Assembly (NCBI RefSeq): GCF_001636315.1
Contig: NZ_KV440949.1
Span: 3,900,973 to 3,964,972 of the forward strand
From: Neobacillus mesonae
GTDB lineage: Bacteria > Bacillota > Bacilli > Bacillales > Cytobacillaceae
Length of the DNA stretch: 64,000 nt
Direction of reading: 5' to 3'
The number at the start of each line of letters is the position of its first letter. Position 1 is the first letter of the stretch. A program made the translations under genes and the position numbers. A model generated the notes under the pieces. It had not been told where the DNA came from, searched no databases, and saw only the letters and a program-made list of their open reading frames with translations. Below are positions 44,312 through 52,727 of the stretch, piece by piece.

Positions 44312-44355
44312 GGGTGTCAGGCACCATGTGAAAATTCACATGGTGCCTGACGCCC
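44312..44355. repeat. GGTGTCAGGCACC palindromic repeat, copy 4
   Basis: A 21-bp stem with one G-T pair (GGGTGTC opposite GACGCCC) and a 2-base loop. It lies between the convergent mapB and yfkK stop codons. Confidence 0.9.
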
Positions 44356-44356
44356 G

Positions 44357-44581
44357 TTATTTCTTCCTTAAGTTCCCTAGTTCTTCTGCAAGTGCCTGCA
44401 TCTCGTTCGGGCTGAAGGAGTTTTTTCTTAAGACCATTTCGTAAATTTCTTTTAGTTCCTCGTACATTTCTTCGTCAAAGTGAGAGGGTTTAATGGCTCC
44501 CAGGTTTAAGACTCTTAGTTTTTCTTTTATTTTTTCAATCATAAATTCGACGTTTTCGACTGTTTTTTGTGATAAATCCAT
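44357..44581 (-). CDS. yfkK: DUF1128 protein YfkK
   Basis: ATG at 44581 has AAGGGG eight bases upstream; two further upstream Met codons are too close to the site. The product has 74 residues, all helical and charged (MDLSQKTVENVEFMIEKIKE), matching DUF1128 and B. subtilis YfkK. The function is unknown. It starts a block in the B. subtilis yfkK-yfkD order. Confidence 0.88.
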   Translation of the reverse strand: MDLSQKTVENVEFMIEKIKEKLRVLNLGAIKPSHFDEEMYEELKEIYEMVLRKNSFSPNEMQALAEELGNLRKK

Positions 44582-44756
44582 GTACATCACCCCTTCAAGC
44601 TAATAGTTTCATCTTTTCATTTTAATGGTATTCTGTCAATACAAACCTTTTTCATCCATCCCTCTGATTCGAAAGAAAGCGTACAAGACTTGCAACGAGA
44701 GCCTGTATCAAGCAAAATAAATAATATATGTTTAAGAAAGAAAGGAAAGGGTACAT

Positions 44757-45107
44757 ATGACAAAGAAAAATCTTTTTTGGAAGGGATTGTTCCTTGGCGC
44801 TTTAGCTGGAGGTGCCGTTAGTTTATTTGATAAATATACTCGTGAAGTGATGAAGGATCATGTGCAAAAAACTTCCAGCAAGGTGTATGAAACGGTGCGC
44901 CACCCAGGAGAAACAGTGGCGAAAATTAAGTCCACGATTGAACAGGTGAGTGAAGATTTTTCCTATCTTGCCGAAAAGGTAGAAGAAATTCGTGAATTAA
45001 CACCTCAAGTTACTGATATGATAAAGGAAACAAAGGATACCTTCTCAAAGAGTGAAGACGATGAACTGCTAGAGGAACTTCTTGAAGAAAAAGTAACGAA
45101 TTATTAA
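44757..45107 (+). CDS. YtxH-like membrane-anchored protein
   Basis: A 116-residue protein. An N-terminal glycine-rich helix (LFLGALAGGAVSLF) resembles the YtxH/gas-vesicle-like stress family and is followed by an acidic coiled-coil tail. It is translationally close to yfkH (9 bases to the GTG, 15 to the chosen ATG). YtxH-type proteins are often SigB-dependent. The position corresponds to yfkI of B. subtilis. Confidence 0.75.
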   Translation: MTKKNLFWKGLFLGALAGGAVSLFDKYTREVMKDHVQKTSSKVYETVRHPGETVAKIKSTIEQVSEDFSYLAEKVEEIRELTPQVTDMIKETKDTFSKSEDDELLEELLEEKVTNY

Positions 45108-45122
45108 AAAGGAGAGGTGATG

Positions 45123-45959
45123 ATGGGGAATAAAGGGAATGTTCGCTCCTCTTTAATACGACTGCTCTGGCATCGGATTAGTGAAGATGACCTTCCGGGA
45201 TTAAGCGCTCAGCTCGCTTATTATTTCCTGCTTTCACTTTTCCCGCTTCTGATCGTGTTATTTACGTTAATCCCTTATGTCCCGATACCGCAGCAAGATA
45301 TGCTGGGAATCATTGAAAAATTTGCCCCTGTAGATGCCATGCAGTTTATTGAGAAATCAATTAATGAAATCATGAGTCATCGCAGCGGCGGCTTGCTATC
45401 AGTTGGGATCATTGGGACGATTTGGTCGGCCTCAAACGGGATTAATGCGATTGTGAGGGCATTTAATAAAGCTTATAATGTCCCGGAAAGCAGGTCATTC
45501 ATTGTTGCTAGAGGAATGGCGATTCTTCTAACATTCGGAATGATCTTTGTTTTTTTATTGGCCCTTATTTTACCAATCTTCGGCAGGGAAATTGGGGAAT
45601 TTATTTTTTCCCAGTTTGGTTATTCCAAGTTATTTCTTAAGCTGTGGAATACTTTAAGCATTGTGGTAAGTGCGATTATCTTGTTTATTGTTTTTTCAGG
45701 CCTATACTGGGTTGCGCCGAATGTGAAGTTCCGCTGCCGCAGCGCTTTTCCGGGAGCAGCCTTTGCGACATTCGGCTGGATTGTTTCTTCGCTGGGCTTT
45801 TCCTTTTACGTGGGTAATTTCAGTAACTATACCGTAACTTACGGAAGTATTGGGGCGATTATTGTCTTAATGATTTGGCTGTACATTTCCGCCTTCATTA
45901 TTATCCTTGGGGGAGAAATTAATGCCTTTTACAGTGAGAAAAATCGTTCTGACTGCTAA
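45123..45959 (+). CDS. yfkH: YihY/BrkB-family membrane protein YfkH
   Basis: ATG at 45123 follows AAAAAGGAGAGG. The product has 278 residues and about six helices, with the family signature LSAQLAYYFLLSLFPLLIVL and a conserved YGSIGAIIVLMIWLY segment. Formerly called ribonuclease BN-like, it is now seen as a membrane protein of unknown role. Confidence 0.9.
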   Translation: MGNKGNVRSSLIRLLWHRISEDDLPGLSAQLAYYFLLSLFPLLIVLFTLIPYVPIPQQDMLGIIEKFAPVDAMQFIEKSINEIMSHRSGGLLSVGIIGTIWSASNGINAIVRAFNKAYNVPESRSFIVARGMAILLTFGMIFVFLLALILPIFGREIGEFIFSQFGYSKLFLKLWNTLSIVVSAIILFIVFSGLYWVAPNVKFRCRSAFPGAAFATFGWIVSSLGFSFYVGNFSNYTVTYGSIGAIIVLMIWLYISAFIIILGGEINAFYSEKNRSDC

Positions 45960-46062
45960 TAGTTACCTTTATGAAAAAGTTTTATCTGTTCAAACTATGG
46001 TTACGGGCGCGGTACTGGTGCTAAGTGCCTAAAGCCCGACCACATTAAGGGAGGTTTGAACA

Positions 46063-46167
46063 TTGACGAAGCATACGAAAAAAGACGGCGGTACAAAGCA
46101 AAAGGGTAAAGGCAGCAAAGGCAATAAAACGTCCGGATCTGCAAACGGGTCTAACGGATATCATTAA
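46063..46167 (+). CDS. Small Lys/Gly-rich protein (34 aa)
   Basis: A TTG start at 46063 with GGGAGG at 46049-46054. The product (MTKHTKKDGGTKQKGKGSKG...) is basic and of low complexity and ends before a strong terminator. The composition resembles small spore proteins. It is supported by the RBS and terminator only. Confidence 0.5.
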   Translation: MTKHTKKDGGTKQKGKGSKGNKTSGSANGSNGYH

Positions 46168-46180
46168 CCATATAAATGGA

Positions 46181-46213
46181 AAAAAACCGGGTGAATGGTT
46201 CACCCGGTTTTAA
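46181..46213. terminator. Bidirectional terminator before zosA 3' end
   Basis: AAACCGGGTGAA/TTCACCCGGTTT stem with a 3-base loop, flanked by A and T runs. Confidence 0.93.
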
Positions 46214-46222
46214 GTTAGTATA

Positions 46223-48136
46223 TTAAGATTTCAACAGCCGCAAACTGTTAAGAATGACAAGGATGGTACTGCCTTCATGCCCAATGACCCCGAATGGGAG
46301 GTCGATGAATTGAAAGAAGTTTGAGCAGATGAGCAGCATGATGACTGAGATGGAAAAGATTACATTTTGCTTAATAATCCGATTCATCCTTTGTGAAAGC
46401 CGGACTGCCTCTGAAATTCTTGGCAAATCGTTCTTCATTAAGACAATGTCTGCTGTTTCGAGGGCGACATCGGTTCCTTCTCCCATCGCTATCCCGACAT
46501 TGGCAATTGCCAGTGCAGGTGCATCATTAATGCCGTCTCCCACCATCGCCACCGTTTGGTATTTTGTTTTCAATTCCTTCAGGTGATCAACCTTGGTTTC
46601 CGGCAGACATTCAGCAAAAAATTCATCAACATGGCTTTCCGCCGCAATTGCTCTGGCAGTTTTTTCACTATCCCCGGTTAACATGACGGTCTTAATACCC
46701 TGCTTTTTCAAATGGTCAATGGCAAGTTTTGTTTCCTCGCGCACAACATCCTTAAGGGCAATCATCGCGCTCAGTTCACCGTTTATTTCGATAAAAACAA
46801 GGGTGTTTCCTTGTAGAGCAAGCTCTCGTGCTTTCCCGTCTGCAAAATTGTCAACGTCTTGGCTAACAAAAGCGGCTTTACCAATTTTCCATTGTTCCCC
46901 TTTGATTTTCGCCTTTATGCCCCAGCCCGGGACATCTTCAAGAAAATCAGGATGAAGAAGGTCCTTTTTGAAGGTTTGTTTCGCATATTTCACAATTGCC
47001 TGTGCCAGCGGGTGATTAGACTGGTTTTCAATCGAAGCCGCTTTCCAGATTAAGCTTTCCCGGTCAAGCCCCTCCATTACAATGATTTCAGTGACTTCCG
47101 GTTTTCCCTTTGTCAGTGTACCTGTTTTATCAAAAGCAATGGCTCCTAAGCGGCTCAAATTCTCTAAATGGACGCCGCCTTTCACTAAAATACCATGCCG
47201 TGCACCGTTGGAAATAGCCGACAGGGTGGCAGGCATAATCGAGGCCACTAATGCACAAGGGGAAGCAACAACCAATAAAATCATCGCCCGATAAAATGAT
47301 TCATGCCAGCTCCAGCCTAATAAAAAGTGCGGCAGGAAAAACATTGCTAAAACTACGAGAAGGACAATTTTCACATATGTTCCTTCAAAGCGTTCAATAA
47401 ATAACTGTGAAGGAGATTTCTCGCTTTGGGCTGATTGCACAAGCTGAATGATTTTTTGGAACAATGTATCACTGCTGGCCTTTGTCACTTGAACGGTAAT
47501 TGCTCCCGTCAAATTGACAGTCCCGGCAAAAACTTCTTCATCGCTGCTTTTAGAGACAGGCATGGATTCACCTGTAATCGCCGCCTCATCAATATTGGTA
47601 TGACCCTTTATAATCATTCCATCTGAAGGGACTCTTTCACCAGGTTTAATTAAGATATGATCGCCTACCTGAAGTTCGGAAACAGGTACTCGTTTTTCCA
47701 ACCCGTTAACAAGTAGCAGTGCTTCTTCGGGCTGTAATTCCATGAGTGAGGAGATTTCTTTATGGCTTTTGTTCATCGTGTAGGTTTCTAGGGCGCCGCT
47801 GAGGGCGAAAATAAAGATTAATATGGCACCTTCTGTCCAAAAACCGATAATCGCCGAACCAATAGCAGCAAAAATCATCAGCATTTCCACGTTTAATTCT
47901 TTATTCTCATAGGTGGCCTCAATTCCTTCTTTCGCTTTAGCAAAACCACCAATTACAAATGCCAGTAAATAGGCAATAATAGAGTCTACCCCTTGCCCAT
48001 ATTTATCAAATAGCCATCCGGCAATAATCAATACACCGCTTAAACCAGCTGCAATCAATTCGGCATGCGGTTTTATTTTTTCAAATAAGCTGACTTTTTG
48101 GATCCCCTTTGTCAAAGTCTTGGCCTCAGAACTCAT
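46223..48136 (-). CDS. zosA: P1B-type metal ATPase ZosA
   Basis: A 637-residue ATPase, the same length as B. subtilis ZosA (YkvW). It has no N-terminal HMA domain. The membrane SPC motif (VASPCALVASIMP), phosphorylation site DKTGTLTKGKPEVTE, TGES and GDGINDAPAL are all present. ZosA was described as a Zn uptake ATPase under PerR control; related enzymes export Zn or Cd, so the direction is not settled by sequence. It has a strong SigA promoter and two Fur/PerR/Zur-like boxes upstream. Confidence 0.9.
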   Translation of the reverse strand: MSSEAKTLTKGIQKVSLFEKIKPHAELIAAGLSGVLIIAGWLFDKYGQGVDSIIAYLLAFVIGGFAKAKEGIEATYENKELNVEMLMIFAAIGSAIIGFWTEGAILIFIFALSGALETYTMNKSHKEISSLMELQPEEALLLVNGLEKRVPVSELQVGDHILIKPGERVPSDGMIIKGHTNIDEAAITGESMPVSKSSDEEVFAGTVNLTGAITVQVTKASSDTLFQKIIQLVQSAQSEKSPSQLFIERFEGTYVKIVLLVVLAMFFLPHFLLGWSWHESFYRAMILLVVASPCALVASIMPATLSAISNGARHGILVKGGVHLENLSRLGAIAFDKTGTLTKGKPEVTEIIVMEGLDRESLIWKAASIENQSNHPLAQAIVKYAKQTFKKDLLHPDFLEDVPGWGIKAKIKGEQWKIGKAAFVSQDVDNFADGKARELALQGNTLVFIEINGELSAMIALKDVVREETKLAIDHLKKQGIKTVMLTGDSEKTARAIAAESHVDEFFAECLPETKVDHLKELKTKYQTVAMVGDGINDAPALAIANVGIAMGEGTDVALETADIVLMKNDLPRISEAVRLSQRMNRIIKQNVIFSISVIMLLICSNFFQFIDLPFGVIGHEGSTILVILNSLRLLKS

Positions 48137-48159
48137 TTGTTTCTCCCTCCTTGAAACAG

Positions 48160-48188
48160 ATTATAACTCATAAAAAATAGTGAGTCAA
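48160..48188 (-). promoter_or_regulatory. zosA promoter
   Basis: On the minus strand, TTGACT (48188-48183), a 17-base spacer and TATAAT (48165-48160). Confidence 0.88.
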
Positions 48189-48215
48189 TTCTAATTGAAA
48201 ATATTTATATCTAAT

Positions 48216-48297
48216 TGAGAATGATATTCATGAGTGATTATTGTTAATTGGAGGTATGTTGTGAGGTTGTGTTTAATTATATCGATAATGATTATTA
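48216..48297. promoter_or_regulatory. Two Fur-superfamily operator-like boxes upstream of zosA
   Basis: TGAGAATGATATTCA at 48216-48230 matches 12 of 15 and CGATAATGATTATTA at 48283-48297 matches 13 of 15 positions of the 7-1-7 Fur-type box. Both lie upstream of the -35, so they could serve PerR, Zur or Fur, or an activator-like arrangement. Confidence 0.55.
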
Positions 48298-48368
48298 ATT
48301 GATAGTATTTATTTTAAAATCGTAGTTGATAAGAATAATCAACCTCACTACCCTTAAAAAACACGAAA

Positions 48369-48396
48369 GCTGTCATCAATTGATGACAGCATTTTT
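48369..48396. terminator. Terminator after the yfkF-like MFS gene
   Basis: A perfect palindrome GCTGTCATCAATTGATGACAGC, flanked by AAA and TTTTT. Confidence 0.85.
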
Positions 48397-48470
48397 CACA
48401 ATCAAAATTATTTATATTTACTTTATTTTACCACATATTCTATGCCAAAGATATGAAATTGCTCCTTAAA

Positions 48471-49652
48471 TTAATTTTCGTTGCCGGGGAGCAGCTGTGT
48501 TCTTTTGCCAAAAATAAAAATAATAAATGTAAGGAATAGAAGAATGGTACTAATAATATAAAAAAAACTAACATCTTGGAGGTATTTAATATAAAAACCG
48601 CCGATGATTGGCCCGCATAAGCTGCCAAGGCTGAAAAAGATCCCGCATAATAAATTTCCTGTCGGCAATAAGCTTCTAGGCACCAAATCAGTCATAAAGC
48701 TGATTCCGAGTGAGAAGGTCGAGCCGACAAGCATTCCTGAGATTAGGATTGCTGCGGGCAGTCCAATGGTCGATTGCTCCAGGAAACTGGCTGCTGTAAA
48801 GCTGCAAAAGCCAAGGAAAAGGACGGTCATCAGGATTTTTCTCCTGCCAAATTGATCGCTTAATATTCCTAACGGGAGCTGCGTAATAATGCTGCCAATC
48901 GCGAATGCAGATAAAACAAGGGAAACTGTTGAAACATTCATATTCATTCTTAACGCATAAACGGGAAAGCTACCATTTAGGGAAGATTCCAAAAAACCAT
49001 AGCCTAGCGGCGGCAAAAAAGCCACCCAGCCATATTTTAAGGCTGTACGAAACTGCTTTAGCGTGGCAAGAAAAGAGTTAACGTTCACTTCTTGTTCAGG
49101 CCGTTCATTTTTTAAAGTAAACACAAATACCCAGCCAATTAAGCAAAGGAAAGAAGAAATGATAAAGGGCAGTGCCTCATTGATGTTAACCAGTGGTGTC
49201 ATTAACGGCCCTGCGGCAAAGCCAATCCCGAAAAACAACCCGTACAAAGATATATTTCGTCCTCTCTTATCTGCCGGGGAGAAGGAGGTAATCCACGTCT
49301 GGGTCGCAAAATGCAGGGCATGGTCACCGATTCCGATCAGCATTCGTAAGGCGAACCAGAACCAAAACGTTTTCCAAAGGGGGAACATTGCAAGTGCGGC
49401 TACGACAAGTCCGCCGCCAAAAATAATGACCGGCTTGTAGCCATATTTTCGCAGCGGCAGTTCCATAAAAGGTGATACAAGTAAAATCCCGATATACAGT
49501 GCTGTTGCATTCAACCCGTTCAACGAGGAGGAGACACCGCCTTTTTCAAATATAACAGCAATCAGCGGCAGCAGCATTCCTTGAGAAAAACCGGAAATGG
49601 CGACAAGACCGACTAGGATCCATAATAAAAGTTTATTTTGTTTTTGATTCAT
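48471..49652 (-). CDS. yfkF: Major facilitator transporter (YfkF-like)
   Basis: A 393-residue, 12-helix MFS protein. Loop 2-3 and loop 8-9 motifs are present (GILSDQFGRRKILM). It sits between zosA and yfkE, as yfkF does in B. subtilis, which supports the name. The substrate is unknown; drug efflux is possible. Confidence 0.85.
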   Translation of the reverse strand: MNQKQNKLLLWILVGLVAISGFSQGMLLPLIAVIFEKGGVSSSLNGLNATALYIGILLVSPFMELPLRKYGYKPVIIFGGGLVVAALAMFPLWKTFWFWFALRMLIGIGDHALHFATQTWITSFSPADKRGRNISLYGLFFGIGFAAGPLMTPLVNINEALPFIISSFLCLIGWVFVFTLKNERPEQEVNVNSFLATLKQFRTALKYGWVAFLPPLGYGFLESSLNGSFPVYALRMNMNVSTVSLVLSAFAIGSIITQLPLGILSDQFGRRKILMTVLFLGFCSFTAASFLEQSTIGLPAAILISGMLVGSTFSLGISFMTDLVPRSLLPTGNLLCGIFFSLGSLCGPIIGGFYIKYLQDVSFFYIISTILLFLTFIIFIFGKRTQLLPGNEN

Positions 49653-49815
49653 TTTTTTTCCTCATTTGCAAAATATTCCTTAAATGATGGTAACGAGAAT
49701 ATTCCATATTTGCAAGGAAAATGTTGTTTTGGCATTTATATTAGTGGTATTGTTTTTTCTGTGGAAAAAAGGGGAAGACCGTATAGAAATAGATTAAATG
49801 TTGGAGGTAAGGTTA

Positions 49816-50871
49816 GTGACGAATAAAATCTTTATGCTGATGACCTTTATCGGGGTCCCGTTATCTGTTATTGGGACTTTTATGCATTGGCCGAGCATAC
49901 TTTTATTTATTCTTTATTGTTTGACGATCATTGCATTGTCAAGCTATATGGGAAGGGCAACCGAAAGCTTGGCGATTGTAGCGGGGCCAAGGATTGGCGG
50001 GCTGCTGAATGCGACGTTCGGAAATGCCGTTGAGTTGATTATTTCTGTTTTTGCCTTAAAGGCTGGTTTGGTTGGTGTTGTACTTGCTTCTTTAACCGGC
50101 TCTGTTTTGGGAAATCTGCTGCTTGTTGCCGGACTGTCCTTCTTTGTTGGCGGCTTGAAATATAAACGGCAAAAATTTAATGTGTATGATGCCCGTCATA
50201 ATTCCGGGTTATTGATGTTTGCCATTATTGTAGCCTTTGTAATACCTGAAGTGTTTTCTACGAATATGAGTGAACCGAAGAAATTGTCGTTAAGTACGGG
50301 GATTTCGATTACGTTAATTTTATTGTATTTGGCTGCATTATTCTTCAAGCTGGTTACGCATCGAGGGGTTTATCAGACGGAAGCAGTGGCGGACCATCAT
50401 GATGAGGAGCCGGAATGGGGGAAAGGGAGAGCGATTGGCGTCTTGTTGATTGCTACCTTGATAGTCGCTTATATTTCCGAGCATCTTGTCCATACATTTG
50501 AATTTGTAGCCGAATCATTCGGCTGGTCGGAGCTGTTTATCGGGATTATCATTGTTGCCATCGTCGGAAATGCCGCAGAGCATGCATCGGCTGTATTAAT
50601 GGCCTTTAAGAATAAAATGGATGTTGCGGTTGAAATCGCCATCGGATCCACCTTGCAGGTCGCGATGTTCGTTGCACCTGTACTTGTTCTGCTATCATTA
50701 TTATTTGAACAATCGATGCCGCTTATCTTCTCATGGCAGGAACTCACCGCAATGGCATCATCCGTCCTGTTAATGGTCGTCATCTCCAATGACGGCGAAA
50801 CCAACTGGTTCGAAGGCCTAACACTTCTCGCCGCCTACATCATTATGGGCATTGGGTTCTATCTATTGTGA
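49816..50871 (+). CDS. yfkE: Ca2+/H+ antiporter YfkE (CAX family)
   Basis: A GTG start at 49816 gives 351 residues, exactly the length of B. subtilis YfkE, with GGAGGTAAGG before it. Eleven or so helices and the two alpha-repeats are seen: GGLLNATFGNAVELII and AIVGNAAEHASAV, each with the ion-binding Glu. It exports Ca2+ in exchange for H+. The last 45 or so codons are strongly C-ending (about 21 of 26), just before palindrome copy 5. Confidence 0.93.
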   Translation: MTNKIFMLMTFIGVPLSVIGTFMHWPSILLFILYCLTIIALSSYMGRATESLAIVAGPRIGGLLNATFGNAVELIISVFALKAGLVGVVLASLTGSVLGNLLLVAGLSFFVGGLKYKRQKFNVYDARHNSGLLMFAIIVAFVIPEVFSTNMSEPKKLSLSTGISITLILLYLAALFFKLVTHRGVYQTEAVADHHDEEPEWGKGRAIGVLLIATLIVAYISEHLVHTFEFVAESFGWSELFIGIIIVAIVGNAAEHASAVLMAFKNKMDVAVEIAIGSTLQVAMFVAPVLVLLSLLFEQSMPLIFSWQELTAMASSVLLMVVISNDGETNWFEGLTLLAAYIIMGIGFYLL

Positions 50872-50893
50872 TGAAAGTTTAAAACGGTGTCAA

Positions 50894-50944
50894 AAACGGT
50901 GTCAGGCACCATGTGAAAAATTCACATGGTGCCTGACACCGTTT
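50894..50944. repeat. GGTGTCAGGCACC palindromic repeat, copy 5
   Basis: A perfect 24-bp stem with a 3-base loop. A partial copy of its 5' end (AAAACGGTGTCA) lies directly upstream at 50881-50892. Confidence 0.9.
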
Positions 50945-51374
50945 ACATTATACAACATGTACGTTTACTTTTATTTCGATCTTATGATAGGGTAAACCAT
51001 CAATCGCTTACTTTGGGACCATTAATCACCAACCTTCATGTTTTAGTTGTACACAGGGCAAACACGAGTGTTGACTGTCATAAAGAAAAGAATCCCTACC
51101 TCCTTATGATTATGGATATGGTTAGCCGATTGATTGCAGCCCTCCTTTTTTGAAAGGTTAAGATTATTATAAACGCTAATTAGAATTTTGTAAATGTTCA
51201 GATTATTACATTTATGTTACTGTTTGTTAACGCTTACGGTGAGGTGATATAAAGAAATCACACTGTTTTTCAAAATAATTATAAAAGCTGTAAAAGGAAA
51301 TGGATAATATTAATGAACTCCGAAAAAACTACTAACAGACTGATTTATGTGATAACTGAAAGGAGTCTAACTCA
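50945..51374. other. Intergenic region upstream of yfkD
   Basis: 430 bases. One open frame of 75 codons covers part of it, but it starts inside the palindrome, has no RBS and shows no recognisable domain. No RNA element is recognised. The 3' part is AT-rich and holds a possible cre site. Confidence 0.5.
51225..51238. promoter_or_regulatory. Possible CcpA cre site upstream of yfkD
   Basis: TGTTAACGCTTACG matches 13 of 14 positions of the cre consensus TGWNANCGNTNWCA. No promoter was placed with confidence, so the role is uncertain. Confidence 0.35.
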
Positions 51375-52193
51375 GTGAGAAAAATAATCTCTGTCCTTAT
51401 GACATTTTTACTATTGGTCATGTTGGTGCCAAGTGCGTTCGCTGAAAAAGCCCCTTTGGCACCTCCGAAAAAGGAGCCGGCAAAATATCAAATTCCGGGG
51501 ACTGTCCGCAGCATTACAAAGGAAAATACTTATCCGAACTCTACGCAGGACCTGCCGTATTTACAGCCAAGCGATTTATCGGAAAAATTGATCAACTCGT
51601 CCAATGTTAAAATTGAGAACCCTGATTTAATCCGGATGCTGAATGAGTCAACCATTAATGGCACACCGTTTGCGGTGGGTTACCGGGCAATCATTTATCT
51701 CGGGCAATGGGCATTGAACTACGAATCATCGGAAACCTCCCCAAATTGGGAGTATCAAAAAATTAATACAAATTATTATGATAATCGTGGCGGCAATACA
51801 CCATATCAAATCAAGTATGTTCAGGAGTCACAAAAAATTGTGCGAGGCGGCCTGACTTCCAAAATCCCGAATGCCGAAGAAGTGAAAAAAATGATGCTGC
51901 TAAAGGCGATGAAAAAGACCAATCTACCATTAGCCTTTGACACGGTCATCGGGGCTGGTACGAAAAATGATCATTTTTACAATATTCCCGCAAAGCGATT
52001 AGGCTATCTCTACGCCTATGCCCCGGCAATCAGCGAAAAGGGCAAAGTCACATACGGCGAAGTCTACCTAATGCTAAAAGGAAACCGCAAATTCATTGTC
52101 GTCAAAAACGTCACATCCCAAGGCATCGGAGCCTGGATCCCAGTTCAAGACTACGTCTCATTTGGCTTCTTAGCATCAGAACGACCAAGATGA
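51375..52193 (+). CDS. yfkD: YfkD-family secreted protein
   Basis: A GTG start follows AAAGGAG. The product has 272 residues with a signal peptide (1-23, cut after SAFA). The rest is a single soluble domain typical of YfkD (264 residues in B. subtilis), of unknown function. It follows yfkE, as in B. subtilis. The last 50 or so codons are strongly C-ending (about 23 of 26 pyrimidine-ending codons); a remnant with ATGGGGACAGTTCTTG follows rather than the GTGTCAGGCACC palindrome. Confidence 0.88.
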   Translation: MRKIISVLMTFLLLVMLVPSAFAEKAPLAPPKKEPAKYQIPGTVRSITKENTYPNSTQDLPYLQPSDLSEKLINSSNVKIENPDLIRMLNESTINGTPFAVGYRAIIYLGQWALNYESSETSPNWEYQKINTNYYDNRGGNTPYQIKYVQESQKIVRGGLTSKIPNAEEVKKMMLLKAMKKTNLPLAFDTVIGAGTKNDHFYNIPAKRLGYLYAYAPAISEKGKVTYGEVYLMLKGNRKFIVVKNVTSQGIGAWIPVQDYVSFGFLASERPR

Positions 52194-52354
52194 GGATGAT
52201 GCATGGGGACAGTTCTTGCACTTCATTTCAAGTATGTGATGAGGCATGAGGATGGTTCTCCTGTTTCACTCAAAAACTGGGCAAACTATAAGTAACCATT
52301 GCCAAAGTCCTGAAAATTAGATAGGATAAAACGGTAATGAAAGGAGCGAAGGAA

Positions 52355-52552
52355 ATGGGAAGCCCTACTTATGATAAAAATGCCCAAGTAAGCTTTTTAA
52401 AGCAGCGTTTAAATATGTTCATTGACGTTCTGGATGCAATGGATCCGGAAGCAACGGAACTTGAAGATATCGATCGTTTAATTTCCATTCTCGATGATAT
52501 GGAATCAAAATGCCGCGAATTCAATCATCGTGAGGTAGAAGAGTCTGTTTAA
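52355..52552 (+). CDS. SE1561-family small protein
   Basis: ATG at 52355 follows AAAGGAGCGAAGG. The product has 65 residues, acidic and helical (DKNAQVSFLKQRLNMFIDVLD), matching the SE1561 family of Bacilli. The function is unknown. A terminator begins in its last codons. Confidence 0.8.
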   Translation: MGSPTYDKNAQVSFLKQRLNMFIDVLDAMDPEATELEDIDRLISILDDMESKCREFNHREVEESV

Positions 52553-52570
52553 CAAGCAGGCTCTTTTTTT
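52539..52570 (+). terminator. Terminator after the SE1561-family gene
   Basis: AGAGTCTG/CAGGCTCT stem, followed by seven T. Confidence 0.85.
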
Positions 52571-52727
52571 GTGCCATTTTTTCAAAAATGATTTTTCCGC
52601 ACTACCATGTAATCGATTGCAACCTTAGCCTTTAAATCTTCTGCTTATAGGAGTATAATTAAAGCCGTCGAAGAGTAGTAAAATTAAAAATAGATAATGC
52701 AGGACAAGGGAAAGGGGAACTCAAACC

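Noticed and set aside
50926-51153. 75-codon open frame after palindrome copy 5
   Set aside because: It begins inside the palindrome, has no ribosome-binding site and no recognisable domain.
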